Shown: positions 17,298 through 26,430, numbered from the stretch's first letter. The stretch is 64,000 nucleotides of DNA from Hungatella_A sp034142505 (GCA_034142505.1 JAWZDV010000052.1:62001-126000), one strand, 5' to 3'. Notes: generated by a model not told the origin, from the letters alone. Made by a program: numbers and translations.

Positions 17298-18185
17298 ATG
17301 GGAGCAAATATCTATAAAAACAAGAAAGCGCTGTTTGTTTTTCTGGTTCCGGCATTTCTGTTCATGGCAGTATTTTTATACTATCCATTTTTCCAGAACA
17401 TCATAAACAGTTTTAAACAGATCCCCGAGCTGGGGGCGGCGGCCAAGGGCTTTAACGAGCCGTGGTATACCAACTATGTAGAAATGTTCAAAGACGAAAA
17501 CATGTGGACCGCCATGAAGAACACGCTGATTATGATGGTCGTGACCATCGTCGGTCAGGTGGGGATCGCCATCGTTCTGGCGATTCTGGTGGACAATATC
17601 AAGGGCGGAGCCAAATTCTTCCGCACCGTATACTTTTTCCCCATCGTCATCTCCGCTACGGCGCTGGGCTTAATGTTCAATCTGATTTTCTTATATGACA
17701 AGGGCATGTTAAACCAGCTGCTGGAAATCTTCGGAGTGACGGAATTAATCGACTGGAAGGGCGAGAAACTGGCGATTCTGACGATGATGCTTCCGGTTAT
17801 GTGGCAGTATGTAGGATTCTATTTTGTCATCCTGATCACGGGGCTTAACAACGTGTCAGGGGAGCTTTATGAGGCGGCGTCCATCGACGGAGCGACACGT
17901 TTCCAGAGGATTCGTTACATTTCCCTGCCGATGATCCACAATGTGATCTGTACCTGCGTGGTGCTGGGTGTCACCGGAGCGCTGAAGGTATTTGACCTTC
18001 CGTGGACCATGTTCCCGAAGGGCATGCCTCTTGGAGAGACCTGGCTGACCGGTACCTATATGTACTACCAGACCTTTAACACGAAAAATATTGATTACAG
18101 TTCCGCAATTGCGGTTCTGATCGTTGTGCTTGGAATTGTCACCGCCAAGGTGGTCAATACCATCTTTAAAGAGAAAGATTATTAG
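17298..18185 (+). CDS. ABC sugar transporter permease (MalF/UgpA type)
   Basis: About 295 aa from ATG 17298, which follows AGGGTGAG; an in-frame ATG at 17280 lies inside the preceding hairpin and is less likely. Six membrane segments, starting ALFVFLVPAFLFMAVFLYYP, with the EAA loop YEAASIDGATRFQRIRYISLPMI (given here in part: EAASIDGATRFQ) that contacts the ATPase. It forms the translocation pore with the next gene product. Confidence 0.92.
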   Translation: MGANIYKNKKALFVFLVPAFLFMAVFLYYPFFQNIINSFKQIPELGAAAKGFNEPWYTNYVEMFKDENMWTAMKNTLIMMVVTIVGQVGIAIVLAILVDNIKGGAKFFRTVYFFPIVISATALGLMFNLIFLYDKGMLNQLLEIFGVTELIDWKGEKLAILTMMLPVMWQYVGFYFVILITGLNNVSGELYEAASIDGATRFQRIRYISLPMIHNVICTCVVLGVTGALKVFDLPWTMFPKGMPLGETWLTGTYMYYQTFNTKNIDYSSAIAVLIVVLGIVTAKVVNTIFKEKDY

Positions 18186-18199
18186 GAGGAGATGCGGTT

Positions 18200-19063
18200 A
18201 TGGGAACACAGAAAAAGAAATTTTCTGCCGGAATGGCAGCCATTTATCTCGTCCTGGTTTTCTGGGCGTTGACGACGATTTACCCGATTTTCTGGGTGAT
18301 TATCAATTCATTTAAAGCAAAAGGGGAGATATTATCCAACTCCTTTGCCATTCCGATGGGGGAAATGTTTACATTGGCCAACTACCGGACGGCATTTGAG
18401 AGACTGAACATTTTCAGCGCTTACCGGAACAGTATGATTATATCGGTGACCGTGGCCGGCGTGGTGATTCTGCTGGCAGGTATGGCTTCCTTTGCACTGG
18501 TGCGGTATAATTTCAAGCTTCGCAAGCCGTTGAATTCCTTAGTAGTAGCCGGTATGATGTTCCCGGTATTCTCCACCATTATTCCGGTATTCCGTATGTT
18601 AAGCTCCTGGCATATGGTGAATACGGAGAGTCTGGCGCTGTCACTGATCAGCGTGGCGCTTCCGCAGATTGCGGGCAATATGTCCTTTGCCATCGTGGTG
18701 CTGACCGGTTATATCCACAGTCTCCCCATTGAGCTGGAGGAATCGGCATACTTGGAAGGGTGTTCCCCGTTCCAGATCTTCTTTAAGATCGTGGTTCCGC
18801 TGGCAAAACCGTCCTTCGCGACCGTGGCAATCTTCTCGTTTTTATGGAGTTACAACGATTTGTTCACCCAGATGTTCTTACTGAGACTTCCGCAGCACAG
18901 AGCCATCACCCGGCTGTTAAACGAGCTGACGGCAAGCGAGGGGACCAACTTTGGCCTGATGGCGGCTTCCGTGGCATTGGTGATTATTCCGGTACTGATC
19001 GTCTATATTTTCCTTCAGAAATATATTATTAAGGGAATGACGGCAGGGGCGGTAAAAGGCTGA
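18200..19063 (+). CDS. ABC sugar transporter permease (MalG/UgpE type)
   Basis: 287 aa, six membrane segments, with the EAA-type loop PIELEESAYLEGCSPFQIFF. Partner of the upstream permease, 14 bp behind it with a GGAGGAG site. The last residues (KYIIKGMTAGAVKG) are typical of this subfamily. Confidence 0.93.
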   Translation: MGTQKKKFSAGMAAIYLVLVFWALTTIYPIFWVIINSFKAKGEILSNSFAIPMGEMFTLANYRTAFERLNIFSAYRNSMIISVTVAGVVILLAGMASFALVRYNFKLRKPLNSLVVAGMMFPVFSTIIPVFRMLSSWHMVNTESLALSLISVALPQIAGNMSFAIVVLTGYIHSLPIELEESAYLEGCSPFQIFFKIVVPLAKPSFATVAIFSFLWSYNDLFTQMFLLRLPQHRAITRLLNELTASEGTNFGLMAASVALVIIPVLIVYIFLQKYIIKGMTAGAVKG

Positions 19064-19090
19064 TACCTTGACAGAACTTCGAAAAAGGGT

Positions 19091-19119
19091 TTGGTGATCG
19101 GTGAATATCATGATATACT
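19091..19119 (+). promoter_or_regulatory. Promoter of the YesN-type regulator gene
   Basis: TTGGTG, 17 nt, TATACT. The -10 lies in TCATGATATACT, shared with the kinase promoter at 13.88 kb, and in the palindrome ATATCATGATAT. Confidence 0.55.
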
Positions 19120-19149
19120 GTTGTTAATAACAGGGGGATGAACGTATTT

Positions 19150-19983
19150 ATGTATAGAGCAGTGATAATCGACGACGAACCAATCATAGTAGAAGGACTG
19201 TCCAGGGTTGTTCCCTGGGAGAAATATCAAACGGAGGTGGCCGGCAACGCCGGCAACGGCCAGGAGGGCTTGAAGATTATCAGGGAGTTTCGGCCGGATA
19301 TGATATTCTCCGATATTTCCATGCCGGGGATGGACGGACTGACTATGATCGCGGCGCTCCGGGTGGAATTTCCGGATATGCTGATCACCATACTGACCGG
19401 ATTCCGGGATTTCGATTTTGCACAGAAGGCGATCCGCCTCGGGGTCAGCCGGTTTCTGCTAAAGCCGTCCAACATGGATGAGATCGAGGAGGCGCTGGCC
19501 TTCATGACGGAGACGCTGACGAAGCGGGGGCCTGTAAAGAACGGTGCGGATTTCCTGCATGCTGCAGCCGCGGCTGGTTCTGAGACCATGGCGGCGAGAG
19601 AGCCGCAGGAGGTGAGCGGCGACAGCGGACAGACCGGAGACGGTGACAGCGAGAAGACAGCCGGAAGCTTTCTGGTGAAAAATGCACTCCGGTATATGGA
19701 GGAGCACTATAAGGAGCGGATCACGCTGGCCGAGGTGGCGGACAAAATCTATGTCAGCCAATGGCATTTAAGCAAGCTTCTAAACCGGCATACCGGTAAC
19801 AGTTTTTCGGAGCTTCTAAACCATACCAGAATTGAGAAAGCCAAGGAACTGCTGAAAGACCCGTCCATGCGGATCGGAGATGTGTCGGAGGAAGTCGGCT
19901 TTTTGGATGTGGCCCACTTCTCCAGAGTGTTTAAGAAACAGGAAGGCATCTCAGCCAATGAGTACAGAAATAACCGAATATGA
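19150..19983 (+). CDS. YesN-type response regulator with AraC DNA-binding domain
   Basis: 277 aa from ATG 19150 (MYRAVIIDDEPIIVEGL is the usual start of this family); ATG 19138 is also in frame but would be only 1 nt from the AGGGGG site. Receiver domain with acidic pair DDE and phospho-acceptor Asp in DMIFSDISMPGMDG, an Ala/Gly/Ser-rich linker, and a C-terminal AraC domain with two helix-turn-helix units (VSQWHLSKLLNRHTG and VAHFSRVFKKQEG). It should activate the importer, and perhaps GH94, genes when phosphorylated by the YesM kinase. Confidence 0.92.
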   Translation: MYRAVIIDDEPIIVEGLSRVVPWEKYQTEVAGNAGNGQEGLKIIREFRPDMIFSDISMPGMDGLTMIAALRVEFPDMLITILTGFRDFDFAQKAIRLGVSRFLLKPSNMDEIEEALAFMTETLTKRGPVKNGADFLHAAAAAGSETMAAREPQEVSGDSGQTGDGDSEKTAGSFLVKNALRYMEEHYKERITLAEVADKIYVSQWHLSKLLNRHTGNSFSELLNHTRIEKAKELLKDPSMRIGDVSEEVGFLDVAHFSRVFKKQEGISANEYRNNRI

Positions 19984-19990
19984 TAACATA

Positions 19991-20026
19991 CAAAAATCGG
20001 GACTACTTATGAAGTCTCGATTTTTG
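19991..20026 (+). terminator. Terminator of the sugar-uptake cluster
   Basis: CAAAAATCGGGACT pairs with AGTCTCGATTTTTG (one bulged base) and is followed by a T-rich stretch. Confidence 0.8.
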
Positions 20027-20035
20027 TGCTTTTCA

Positions 20036-20064
20036 TTGCAGTTTTTTCGTAAAAGGTGTATAAT
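20036..20064 (+). promoter_or_regulatory. SigA promoter of the c-di-GMP phosphodiesterase gene
   Basis: TTGCAG, 17 nt, TATAAT. The transcript would have a leader of about 85 nt before ATG 20157; no riboswitch was recognised in it. Confidence 0.7.
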
Positions 20065-20156
20065 TTATATATAAGTTAACGAAATTTTATTGAATAGTTA
20101 ATAAAAAGTATTAATTGTCTGTAATATGTCGGAGTATCAGGAAGGAGCGGTATGAG

Positions 20157-21833
20157 ATGAAAGAGGACAAAGACCGCAGATTAAGACTTTTACTGGACGA
20201 CGGAATCTACCAGACGATCCTGAAAGCCAGCAGCGCAATTGCGTTTATGTATGATTTTGAGGATAGTTTGGAGTTTGTTTCTCCTCATATCGGAGAATTA
20301 CTGGCAGGGAATTACAATGGGCGGCTGCTGTCGGAGACAATGCTGGAGGATGGCGTGATCCATCCCGATGACGTAAAAAAATCCATAGAATTTCGAGAAC
20401 AGGTGATGCAGAAACGGGCTAGGGAAATGGTTCTGCGGTTGAAAACGCCGGACGGGGAGTACCGGTGGTTTCGTATGGTAATGACCTGCCAAACCCAGAA
20501 GGATGGAAAAGTGCTGTGTATCGGCATGATATTTGACATTGATGAACGGATGCAGTACCAGGAGGAACTGCGGCGTCAGGTGGACTGCGACCCGGTCAGC
20601 GGTGTTTACCACAGGGCAAAATTTCTGCAAAAAGTTCAGGAGGCCTTGGAGATGCCGAGAAACAGTCCCTGTTATCTGTTCCAATTTGACATAGACCGTT
20701 TCAAGCTGGTCAATGATCTCTATGGAATGGCAGAGGGAGATCAAGTGCTCCTTTTTATCGGCGGCGTTCTGAAAAAACTGGCGCGCCCGGATGAGATATT
20801 TGGCCGTCTGAGAGATGATCTTTTTTGTGTATTTACATACAGAAACCGCGAGGAAACGCTTTCTCTGGTGAAGCAGATTCAACGGGAGGTCAAGCAGTAC
20901 CGCCTGGCGTTCCGATTCTTCCTGCCTACCGGCATTGTAGAGGTTGCGCCTGGCTGTATTGACTCTTCCAGCAGTCTGTGCGATAAGGCGACGCTGGCCC
21001 AGAAAAGTATTAAGTGGAACTATTTGAGGGAATTTTGTTTTTATGAGGAGGAGATGGGGAGAAGACTCAATCGGGAACATTTACTGATTGCTTTGATGGA
21101 GGAGGCATTGGAGAAAAAGCAATTTGAAGTCTGGTTCCAGCCCCAGTATGATATGCGCAGCGGGAACATGATTGGAGCGGAGGCGCTGGCCCGCTGGAGG
21201 CATCCTGAGTTAGGGTTTATATCTCCCAAGGAGTTTATCCCGCTGTTTGAACGAAACGGGTTTATTGTAAAACTGGATGAATATATTTGGGAGCAGGTCT
21301 GCCGCCACATTCATGACTGGCAGACGACGGGAATCACGCCGCCTCCGATCTCTGTCAATGTCTCCCGTATTCACCTATATAATACGGGGTTTGGAGACAA
21401 GATTGTGGCACTGTGCAGACAATACCATGTTCCGCCGGAGCAGCTTTGGCTGGAAATCACCGAATCCGCTTATACGGAGCAGCCCCAGGAACTGTTTCAA
21501 GTGATGAAAAAAATGAGACAGTCAGGTTTTCTGTTTGCGATGGACGATTTTGGCAGTGGTTATTCTTCCCTGAATATTTTAAAGGACATTCCGGTAAATG
21601 TAATCAAATTTGATCTTCGATTTTTAGACGGTGCGGACAAAGCCGGAAAAGCCGGGAAGATTATTATGAAAAAATCAGTTCAGCTGGTTGAGGAACTGGG
21701 GCTTTCCTGCGTGGCTGAAGGCGTGGAAACCTGGGAACAGGTTCAGTTTTTGCAGGATATTGGCTGTAACAAGGCGCAGGGATTTTATTTTGCACGGCCT
21801 ATGCCGTTAAAGGATTTTGAGAATTTACTATAA
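20157..21833 (+). CDS. PAS-degenerate GGDEF-EAL cyclic-di-GMP phosphodiesterase
   Basis: 558 aa from ATG 20157 (GGAAGGAG upstream); an in-frame ATG at 20115 lacks a site. PAS domain at about residues 25-140, then a GGDEF-like domain whose signature is degraded (FGRLRDDLF in place of GGDEF), so it is unlikely to make c-di-GMP. The EAL domain looks complete: AEALARW, NVSRIH, EITESAY, DDFGSGYSSL, the lysine in IKFDLRFL, EGVET and GFYFARPMP. It is predicted to hydrolyse c-di-GMP to pGpG and so favour motility. Monocistronic, with its own promoter and terminator. Confidence 0.92.
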   Translation: MKEDKDRRLRLLLDDGIYQTILKASSAIAFMYDFEDSLEFVSPHIGELLAGNYNGRLLSETMLEDGVIHPDDVKKSIEFREQVMQKRAREMVLRLKTPDGEYRWFRMVMTCQTQKDGKVLCIGMIFDIDERMQYQEELRRQVDCDPVSGVYHRAKFLQKVQEALEMPRNSPCYLFQFDIDRFKLVNDLYGMAEGDQVLLFIGGVLKKLARPDEIFGRLRDDLFCVFTYRNREETLSLVKQIQREVKQYRLAFRFFLPTGIVEVAPGCIDSSSSLCDKATLAQKSIKWNYLREFCFYEEEMGRRLNREHLLIALMEEALEKKQFEVWFQPQYDMRSGNMIGAEALARWRHPELGFISPKEFIPLFERNGFIVKLDEYIWEQVCRHIHDWQTTGITPPPISVNVSRIHLYNTGFGDKIVALCRQYHVPPEQLWLEITESAYTEQPQELFQVMKKMRQSGFLFAMDDFGSGYSSLNILKDIPVNVIKFDLRFLDGADKAGKAGKIIMKKSVQLVEELGLSCVAEGVETWEQVQFLQDIGCNKAQGFYFARPMPLKDFENLL

Positions 21834-21849
21834 CAGATAGTCTGATAAA

Positions 21850-21879
21850 AAACGAGGTTTTGAGAGCCTCGTTTTTTTG
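21850..21879 (+). terminator. Terminator after the EAL gene
   Basis: AACGAGG pairs with CCTCGTT around a short loop and runs into TTTTTTT. Confidence 0.9.
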
Positions 21880-21892
21880 TTTTTAATTCCTA

Positions 21893-21945
21893 TTGACAAA
21901 CTATGAATTCATATGATATTCTTTTTGGAGTTAGTCATTGCTAAC
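21893..21945 (+). promoter_or_regulatory. Promoter and palindromic operators of the siderophore uptake operon
   Basis: TTGACA (21893-21898), 18 nt, TATTCT (21917-21922). The spacer holds the perfect 12-bp palindrome TATGAATTCATA (21902-21913), a classic repressor position. Downstream, GTTAG-6 nt-CTAAC (21930-21945) resembles half-sites of DtxR/IdeR-type iron boxes. Iron control is inferred; Fur and a DtxR-type regulator remain equally possible. Confidence 0.5.
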
Positions 21946-21961
21946 ACGAAAGGATTGGGAT

Positions 21962-22945
21962 ATGAAGAGGATTACTTACAGCAGACTGTGGCTGTTTCTG
22001 GCGCTGGCGGCACTGTCTTTGGTGTCGCTGGCTGTGGGAGTGAAGGAGTTCAAGCTTCTCTGGCTGTTTCAGCCGGGAAGTGAAGGGCAGAATCTGGCGG
22101 TGCTCAGCCGGATACCGAGACTGCTCTCCATCCTGATTACGGGGGCCAGCCTGTCTATTGCCGGATTGATTATGCAGACGCTGACGAGGAACAAGTTTGT
22201 GGCGCCGTCCACGGCCGGGACTATGGAGTGGTGCCGGTTCGGCGTGATGCTGGCGCTGCTGGTGTTCGCAGGCGCGGGGACCGGAACGAAGATGACGGTG
22301 GCATTTATCTGCTCCCTGGGGGGAACGCTTTTGTTTATGCGGATACTGAGCGTGATTCCTTACAGGGATTCCGTGATGGTCCCGCTGATCGGCATGATGC
22401 TGGGAAGCGTGGTCAGCTCGGTAACCACCTTTTTTGCCTACCGGTATGACATGGTTCAGAATATCTCCTCCTGGCTGGAAGGAAGCTTTTCCCTGATTAT
22501 AAAGGGCAGGTATGAGATGCTGTACCTGGGGATTCCGTTTTTGATTCTGGGATATGTGTACGCGGACCGGTTTACCATCTCCGGCATGGGGGAGGACATG
22601 GCCAAAGGGCTGGGGTTAAACCACAAGGCGGTGGTGTTTGCCGGATTGGCTATTGTTGCCCTGATTACATCCACGGTGATTGTGACGGTGGGAAGCATTC
22701 CCTTTGTGGGGATGATTATTCCCAACATGGTCTCGATCTGGAAGGGGGACAACCTAAAGAACAGCATCGGGGATACGGCGCTTTTGGGGGCGCTGTTTGT
22801 GCTCGTCTGTGATCTTGCGGGCCGGCTGCTGATCTTCCCTTACGAGGTGTCGGTAAGCGTTATGATGAGCGTGGTGGGAAGCGTGGTATTTCTGACGATA
22901 CTGTTTCGGAAGAATTCACCGGGAGTGAGGAGGAAGCGGTCATGA
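21962..22945 (+). CDS. Siderophore ABC transporter permease (YclN-like)
   Basis: About 327 aa from ATG 21962, 7 nt after AAAGGA. FecCD family: repeated hydrophobic helices, the LSRIPRLLSILITGASLSIAG region (quoted in part: RIPRLLSILITGASL) and the ATPase-contacting SIPFVGMIIPNMVSIW. Gene order permease, permease, ATPase, binding protein, and the close fit of the binding protein, match Bacillus yclNOPQ, which imports petrobactin-type catecholate siderophores. Membrane protein. Confidence 0.88.
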   Translation: MKRITYSRLWLFLALAALSLVSLAVGVKEFKLLWLFQPGSEGQNLAVLSRIPRLLSILITGASLSIAGLIMQTLTRNKFVAPSTAGTMEWCRFGVMLALLVFAGAGTGTKMTVAFICSLGGTLLFMRILSVIPYRDSVMVPLIGMMLGSVVSSVTTFFAYRYDMVQNISSWLEGSFSLIIKGRYEMLYLGIPFLILGYVYADRFTISGMGEDMAKGLGLNHKAVVFAGLAIVALITSTVIVTVGSIPFVGMIIPNMVSIWKGDNLKNSIGDTALLGALFVLVCDLAGRLLIFPYEVSVSVMMSVVGSVVFLTILFRKNSPGVRRKRS

Positions 22946-23904
22946 GAGAACAAAACAGAAACAGGTTGAAACTGACCGTCCTCACCGCAGCCGCCATCCT
23001 GGCGGTGGGATTGTTCCTGTGCTACGGTCTGACGGAGAAGAACATGGGCTACTTTCTTCCCCTGCGGTTTAAGAAGTTAGCGGCCATTACCCTGGTCAGT
23101 TACAGCGTCGGATACTCGGCGGTGGTGTTCCAGACGATCACGGGCAACAAGATTCTGACTCCCAGCGTGATGGGGCTGGATTCGCTGTATCTCTTTGTGC
23201 AGACGGTGATTGTGTTTTTCTTTCAGTCCAAAGCCCTGGCGCTGTTGAAAGGAAACATGAATTTTCTGATCTCCGTGGCAGTGATGGTGGGGTTATCCTG
23301 GATGTTATATCTGCTGCTGTTTCGGGGTGACCAGAAGAATATCTATTTTCTGCTGCTGGCCGGTATGGTGTTCGGACGGCTGTTCGGCGGCATGGCCAGT
23401 TTTATGCAGGTGCTTTTAGACCCCAACGAGTTTGATGTGCTCCAGGGGAAGATGTTTGCTTCCTTTACCAGCATCAACACCGGGCTTCTTGGCATCTCGG
23501 CGGTCATCTGCGTCATCTGCTTTCTGACGACATGGCGGGACAACCGGGCGATGGATGTGCTGGCGCTTGGGGCCGACACGGCGGTCAGCCTCGGCGTGGA
23601 TTACAAGAGGCTGGTGAGAAAGCATTTTATGGTGGTGTCGGTGCTGATTTCCGTCTCCACCGCGCTTGTGGGGCCAATCACCTTTTTAGGGCTTTTAGTG
23701 GTATCTCTGGCGAGACAGCTGATGGATACTTACCGCCATAAGGAACTGACAGCGGGCGCTTGTCTGCTGTCCATGTGCTTCCTGGTCTACGGGTTGTTTC
23801 TGGTGGAGAAGGTATTTGCCATGGGAACGACGCTCAGCGTGATTATCAACTTTACAGGCGGATTATATTTTTTATATTACATGATGAGACAGGCAAAAAC
23901 ATAA
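22942..23904 (+). CDS. Siderophore ABC transporter permease (YclO-like)
   Basis: 320 aa FecCD-family permease overlapping the first permease by 4 nt (ATGA). Motifs include VSYSVGYSAVVFQTITGNKI and GPITFLGLLVVSLARQLM, the coupling-helix region. It forms the heterodimeric channel with the preceding protein. Confidence 0.88.
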   Translation: MREQNRNRLKLTVLTAAAILAVGLFLCYGLTEKNMGYFLPLRFKKLAAITLVSYSVGYSAVVFQTITGNKILTPSVMGLDSLYLFVQTVIVFFFQSKALALLKGNMNFLISVAVMVGLSWMLYLLLFRGDQKNIYFLLLAGMVFGRLFGGMASFMQVLLDPNEFDVLQGKMFASFTSINTGLLGISAVICVICFLTTWRDNRAMDVLALGADTAVSLGVDYKRLVRKHFMVVSVLISVSTALVGPITFLGLLVVSLARQLMDTYRHKELTAGACLLSMCFLVYGLFLVEKVFAMGTTLSVIINFTGGLYFLYYMMRQAKT

Positions 23905-23931
23905 ACATGATCCCGAAGGAGGGGATAAAAG

Positions 23932-24693
23932 ATGATTTCAGTATCAGGAATTATAAAACAGTATGGGGCCAGGAAGGTGCTCGACGAGGTCAGTGCGGAC
24001 TTTCCCACGGAAAAACTGGTGGCGTTTATCGGAAGCAACGGGGCCGGCAAGAGTACCCTGCTTTCTATTATTACCAGGACTCTGGAGAAGAATGAGGGGG
24101 AGATTCTGGTGGAAGGAAAGTCTTTGGACCGGTGGCGGAATAAGGAACTGGCAAAACACTTATCGGTGTTAAAGCAGTCCAACCATCTGACGGTCCGTAT
24201 CAAGGTGCGGGAGCTGGTGTCCTTCGGACGTTTTCCATACAGCCATGGTCATTTGACGGCGGAGGACGAGGAGAAGATTGACGAGGCCATCGCCTATATG
24301 GGATTGGAACACCTGGCGGACCGCTACTTGGACCAGCTGTCAGGGGGCCAGCGGCAGATGGCGTATATCGCCATGGTGATTGCCCAGGATACCAAGTACA
24401 TTTTCTTAGATGAGCCGTTAAATAACCTGGATATGAAGCACTCGGTGCAGATCATGACGATCCTGCGGCGGCTGGTTCATGAGCGGGGGAAGACGGTGAT
24501 GGTGGTAATCCATGATATCAATTTTGTGTCTCATTACGCCGACTATATTGTGGCGATGAAGGACGGAAAAATTGTGGCCGGAGGAGATGTGGAGGAAATG
24601 ATGAACAGCCACACCTTAGAGCGGGTCTACGGAATGAATATCGAAGTGAAAAAAATCAATGACAGAAACGTGTGTTTATATTATTCAGCATAA
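23932..24693 (+). CDS. Siderophore ABC transporter ATP-binding protein (YclP-like)
   Basis: 253 aa. Walker A GSNGAGKST, Q loop LKQSNH, signature LSGGQRQMAYIAM, Walker B KYIFLDEP and the switch His in VVIHDINF are all intact. It powers the FecCD permeases. GGAGG lies ahead of the ATG. Confidence 0.93.
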   Translation: MISVSGIIKQYGARKVLDEVSADFPTEKLVAFIGSNGAGKSTLLSIITRTLEKNEGEILVEGKSLDRWRNKELAKHLSVLKQSNHLTVRIKVRELVSFGRFPYSHGHLTAEDEEKIDEAIAYMGLEHLADRYLDQLSGGQRQMAYIAMVIAQDTKYIFLDEPLNNLDMKHSVQIMTILRRLVHERGKTVMVVIHDINFVSHYADYIVAMKDGKIVAGGDVEEMMNSHTLERVYGMNIEVKKINDRNVCLYYSA

Positions 24694-24722
24694 AAACAAA
24701 GACAAAAAGAGGAGAGACAAAG

Positions 24723-25763
24723 ATGAGAAAACCGATGAGACAGACAGGCATATGGTTCGCAGTGGGGGTGATGGCAGCGGCGGCGCTGACCGGCTGCGGC
24801 AGGAACACCGCGGACAGCTCCGTGACAACCGGAGGGCAGGAAACAGAACAGACTTCTTCCACAGATGCAGGCGGGACAGGTACGGAACCGGAGGCCCTTG
24901 AGACGGAGGCCTTAAAGGATGCGGCGGCCGGCACCGTGAACGTAAACACGGTCCACGGCGAGGTGGAACTTCCGGTCAATCCGGGAAGGGTGGCCATTTT
25001 TGATATGGGGATTTTGGACAGCCTGGATTACCTGGGCGTGGAGGCGGAGTACGCCGTTCCCACAGCGAATCTGACGGACAGCCTGTCGAAGTATAAGAAT
25101 GCGGTCAACGCAGGCGGCATCAAGGAACCTGACATGGAAGCCATTTTTGAGTTCGAGCCGGATCTGATTATCATCTCCGGAAGACAGGAAGCCTTCTACG
25201 AGGAACTGGGCAAAATCGCTCCAACCTGGTATGTAAGCCTGGATTACACCAACTTGATGGAGGACTTTGTGGATGTCTACACCACCTTGGGCCAGGTATT
25301 TGATAAGGAGGAGGAGACCAGTCAGGCAATCAAGGACATTGAGAAAAAGATCGGTGAGACCGCCGGCAAGGCCCATCAGATGGAGGAGAAGGCGTTGATC
25401 ATTCTCGCCAACGACGGAAGCCTGAGCGCTTACGGTGCGGGTTCCCGGTTTGGGTTAATCCACGACATTTTAGGCGTGAAAGCGGCGGATACAGGCATTG
25501 AAGCATCCACCCACGGCCAGTCTGCAGGCTACGAATACATTGCCAAGGTGAACCCGGATTTCCTGTTCGTAGTGGACAGAACCGCCATCGTGGCCGGAAG
25601 CCAGAGTGCTGGTGATACCCTGGAAAATGAACTGGTAGAGTCCACAAACGCCTACAAAAACGGCAGGGTGGTCTACTTGGATGCCGAGAACTGGTATTTA
25701 GCCGGCGTCGGTCTTCGCACCTTCCCGGAGATGATCGGGGAAGTGGCGGGAGCGTTAGAGTAA
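24723..25763 (+). CDS. Siderophore-binding lipoprotein (YclQ-like)
   Basis: 346 aa from ATG 24723, which has GAGGAGAGA upstream; in-frame ATG 24672 falls inside the ATPase gene. Signal peptide with lipobox LTGC, a Thr/Glu-rich tether, then a helical-backbone type III binding fold: VAIFDMGILDSLDYLGV, IKEPDMEAIFEFEPDLIIIS, and ADTGIEASTHGQ. This pattern is that of YclQ, which binds petrobactin and related ferric catecholates. The exact siderophore is inference. Confidence 0.88.
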   Translation: MRKPMRQTGIWFAVGVMAAAALTGCGRNTADSSVTTGGQETEQTSSTDAGGTGTEPEALETEALKDAAAGTVNVNTVHGEVELPVNPGRVAIFDMGILDSLDYLGVEAEYAVPTANLTDSLSKYKNAVNAGGIKEPDMEAIFEFEPDLIIISGRQEAFYEELGKIAPTWYVSLDYTNLMEDFVDVYTTLGQVFDKEEETSQAIKDIEKKIGETAGKAHQMEEKALIILANDGSLSAYGAGSRFGLIHDILGVKAADTGIEASTHGQSAGYEYIAKVNPDFLFVVDRTAIVAGSQSAGDTLENELVESTNAYKNGRVVYLDAENWYLAGVGLRTFPEMIGEVAGALE

Positions 25764-25785
25764 GAAACTCCATTATTTCATCCAA

Positions 25786-25825
25786 AGCCGCGTCAGCCGG
25801 GAAACCGTCTGGTGCGGCTCTTTTT
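25786..25825 (+). terminator. Terminator of the siderophore operon
   Basis: AGCCGC pairs with GCGGCT, with an inner CCGG/CCGT-type stem around GAAA, then CTTTTTC. Confidence 0.8.
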
Positions 25826-25920
25826 CTGATTCTTTCTTTTTCTTTAGGATTTCTTTTCTTTTATCTGCGGACGGACTTTAGAACTGCCTTCTATAATGAC
25901 ATCATAAAGGAGGTAGGGAA

Positions 25921-26430
25921 ATGGACATTCAGACATTAAATCAATATTTTTTACAATATGGAGCGGGATTTATCTTTCTGATCGTACTGCTGGAATATTT
26001 GAATCTGCCCGGCTTTCCGGCGGGGATTATCATGCCGCTGGCGGGAATCTGGGCTTCAAAAGGAGATATCAGCTTTTTGATGACCATGGTTCTCACAGTA
26101 GGGGCCGGGCTTTTGGGAAGCTGGATTTTGTATCTGCTTGGACGGTTTGGCGGTGATCCGCTGTTACAGAAATATATGAAGCGTTTTCCGAAGCAGGAGC
26201 CGGCGATCACGAAAAATCTTGCCATGCTGCGGGAAAAGGGCGCCTGGGGCGTGATGGTCAGCAAGCTGGTTCCCATGCTGCGCACCCTGATCTCCATTCC
26301 AGCCGGGGTGATCCGGATGGATTTTATGAAATATACCGTCAGTTCGGCCATCGGCATATTGATCTGGAACCTGGTGTTTGTGGGCGCCGGTTATGTGATG
26401 GGAGAAGCTGCGCTAACGATGTTTTGTTAA
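25921..26430 (+). CDS. DedA-family membrane protein
   Basis: 169 aa, short for the family (about 200). SNARE-associated/DedA (VTT) domain with the LNLPGFPAGIIMPLAGIWA re-entrant region and SKLVPMLRTLISIPAGVIRM (Arg-Pro rich core). DedA proteins recycle undecaprenyl phosphate or flip phospholipids across the membrane. AAAGGAGG precedes the ATG and a TATAAT box lies at about 25893. It heads a unit with a GT4 glycosyltransferase and a two-component system, which suggests a cell envelope task. Confidence 0.88.
   Translation: MDIQTLNQYFLQYGAGFIFLIVLLEYLNLPGFPAGIIMPLAGIWASKGDISFLMTMVLTVGAGLLGSWILYLLGRFGGDPLLQKYMKRFPKQEPAITKNLAMLREKGAWGVMVSKLVPMLRTLISIPAGVIRMDFMKYTVSSAIGILIWNLVFVGAGYVMGEAALTMFC

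Noticed and set aside
20065..20156. c-di-GMP riboswitch ahead of the EAL gene
   Set aside because: The leader is about 85 nt of AT-rich sequence without the conserved GNRA tetraloop and receptor arrangement of either c-di-GMP class.
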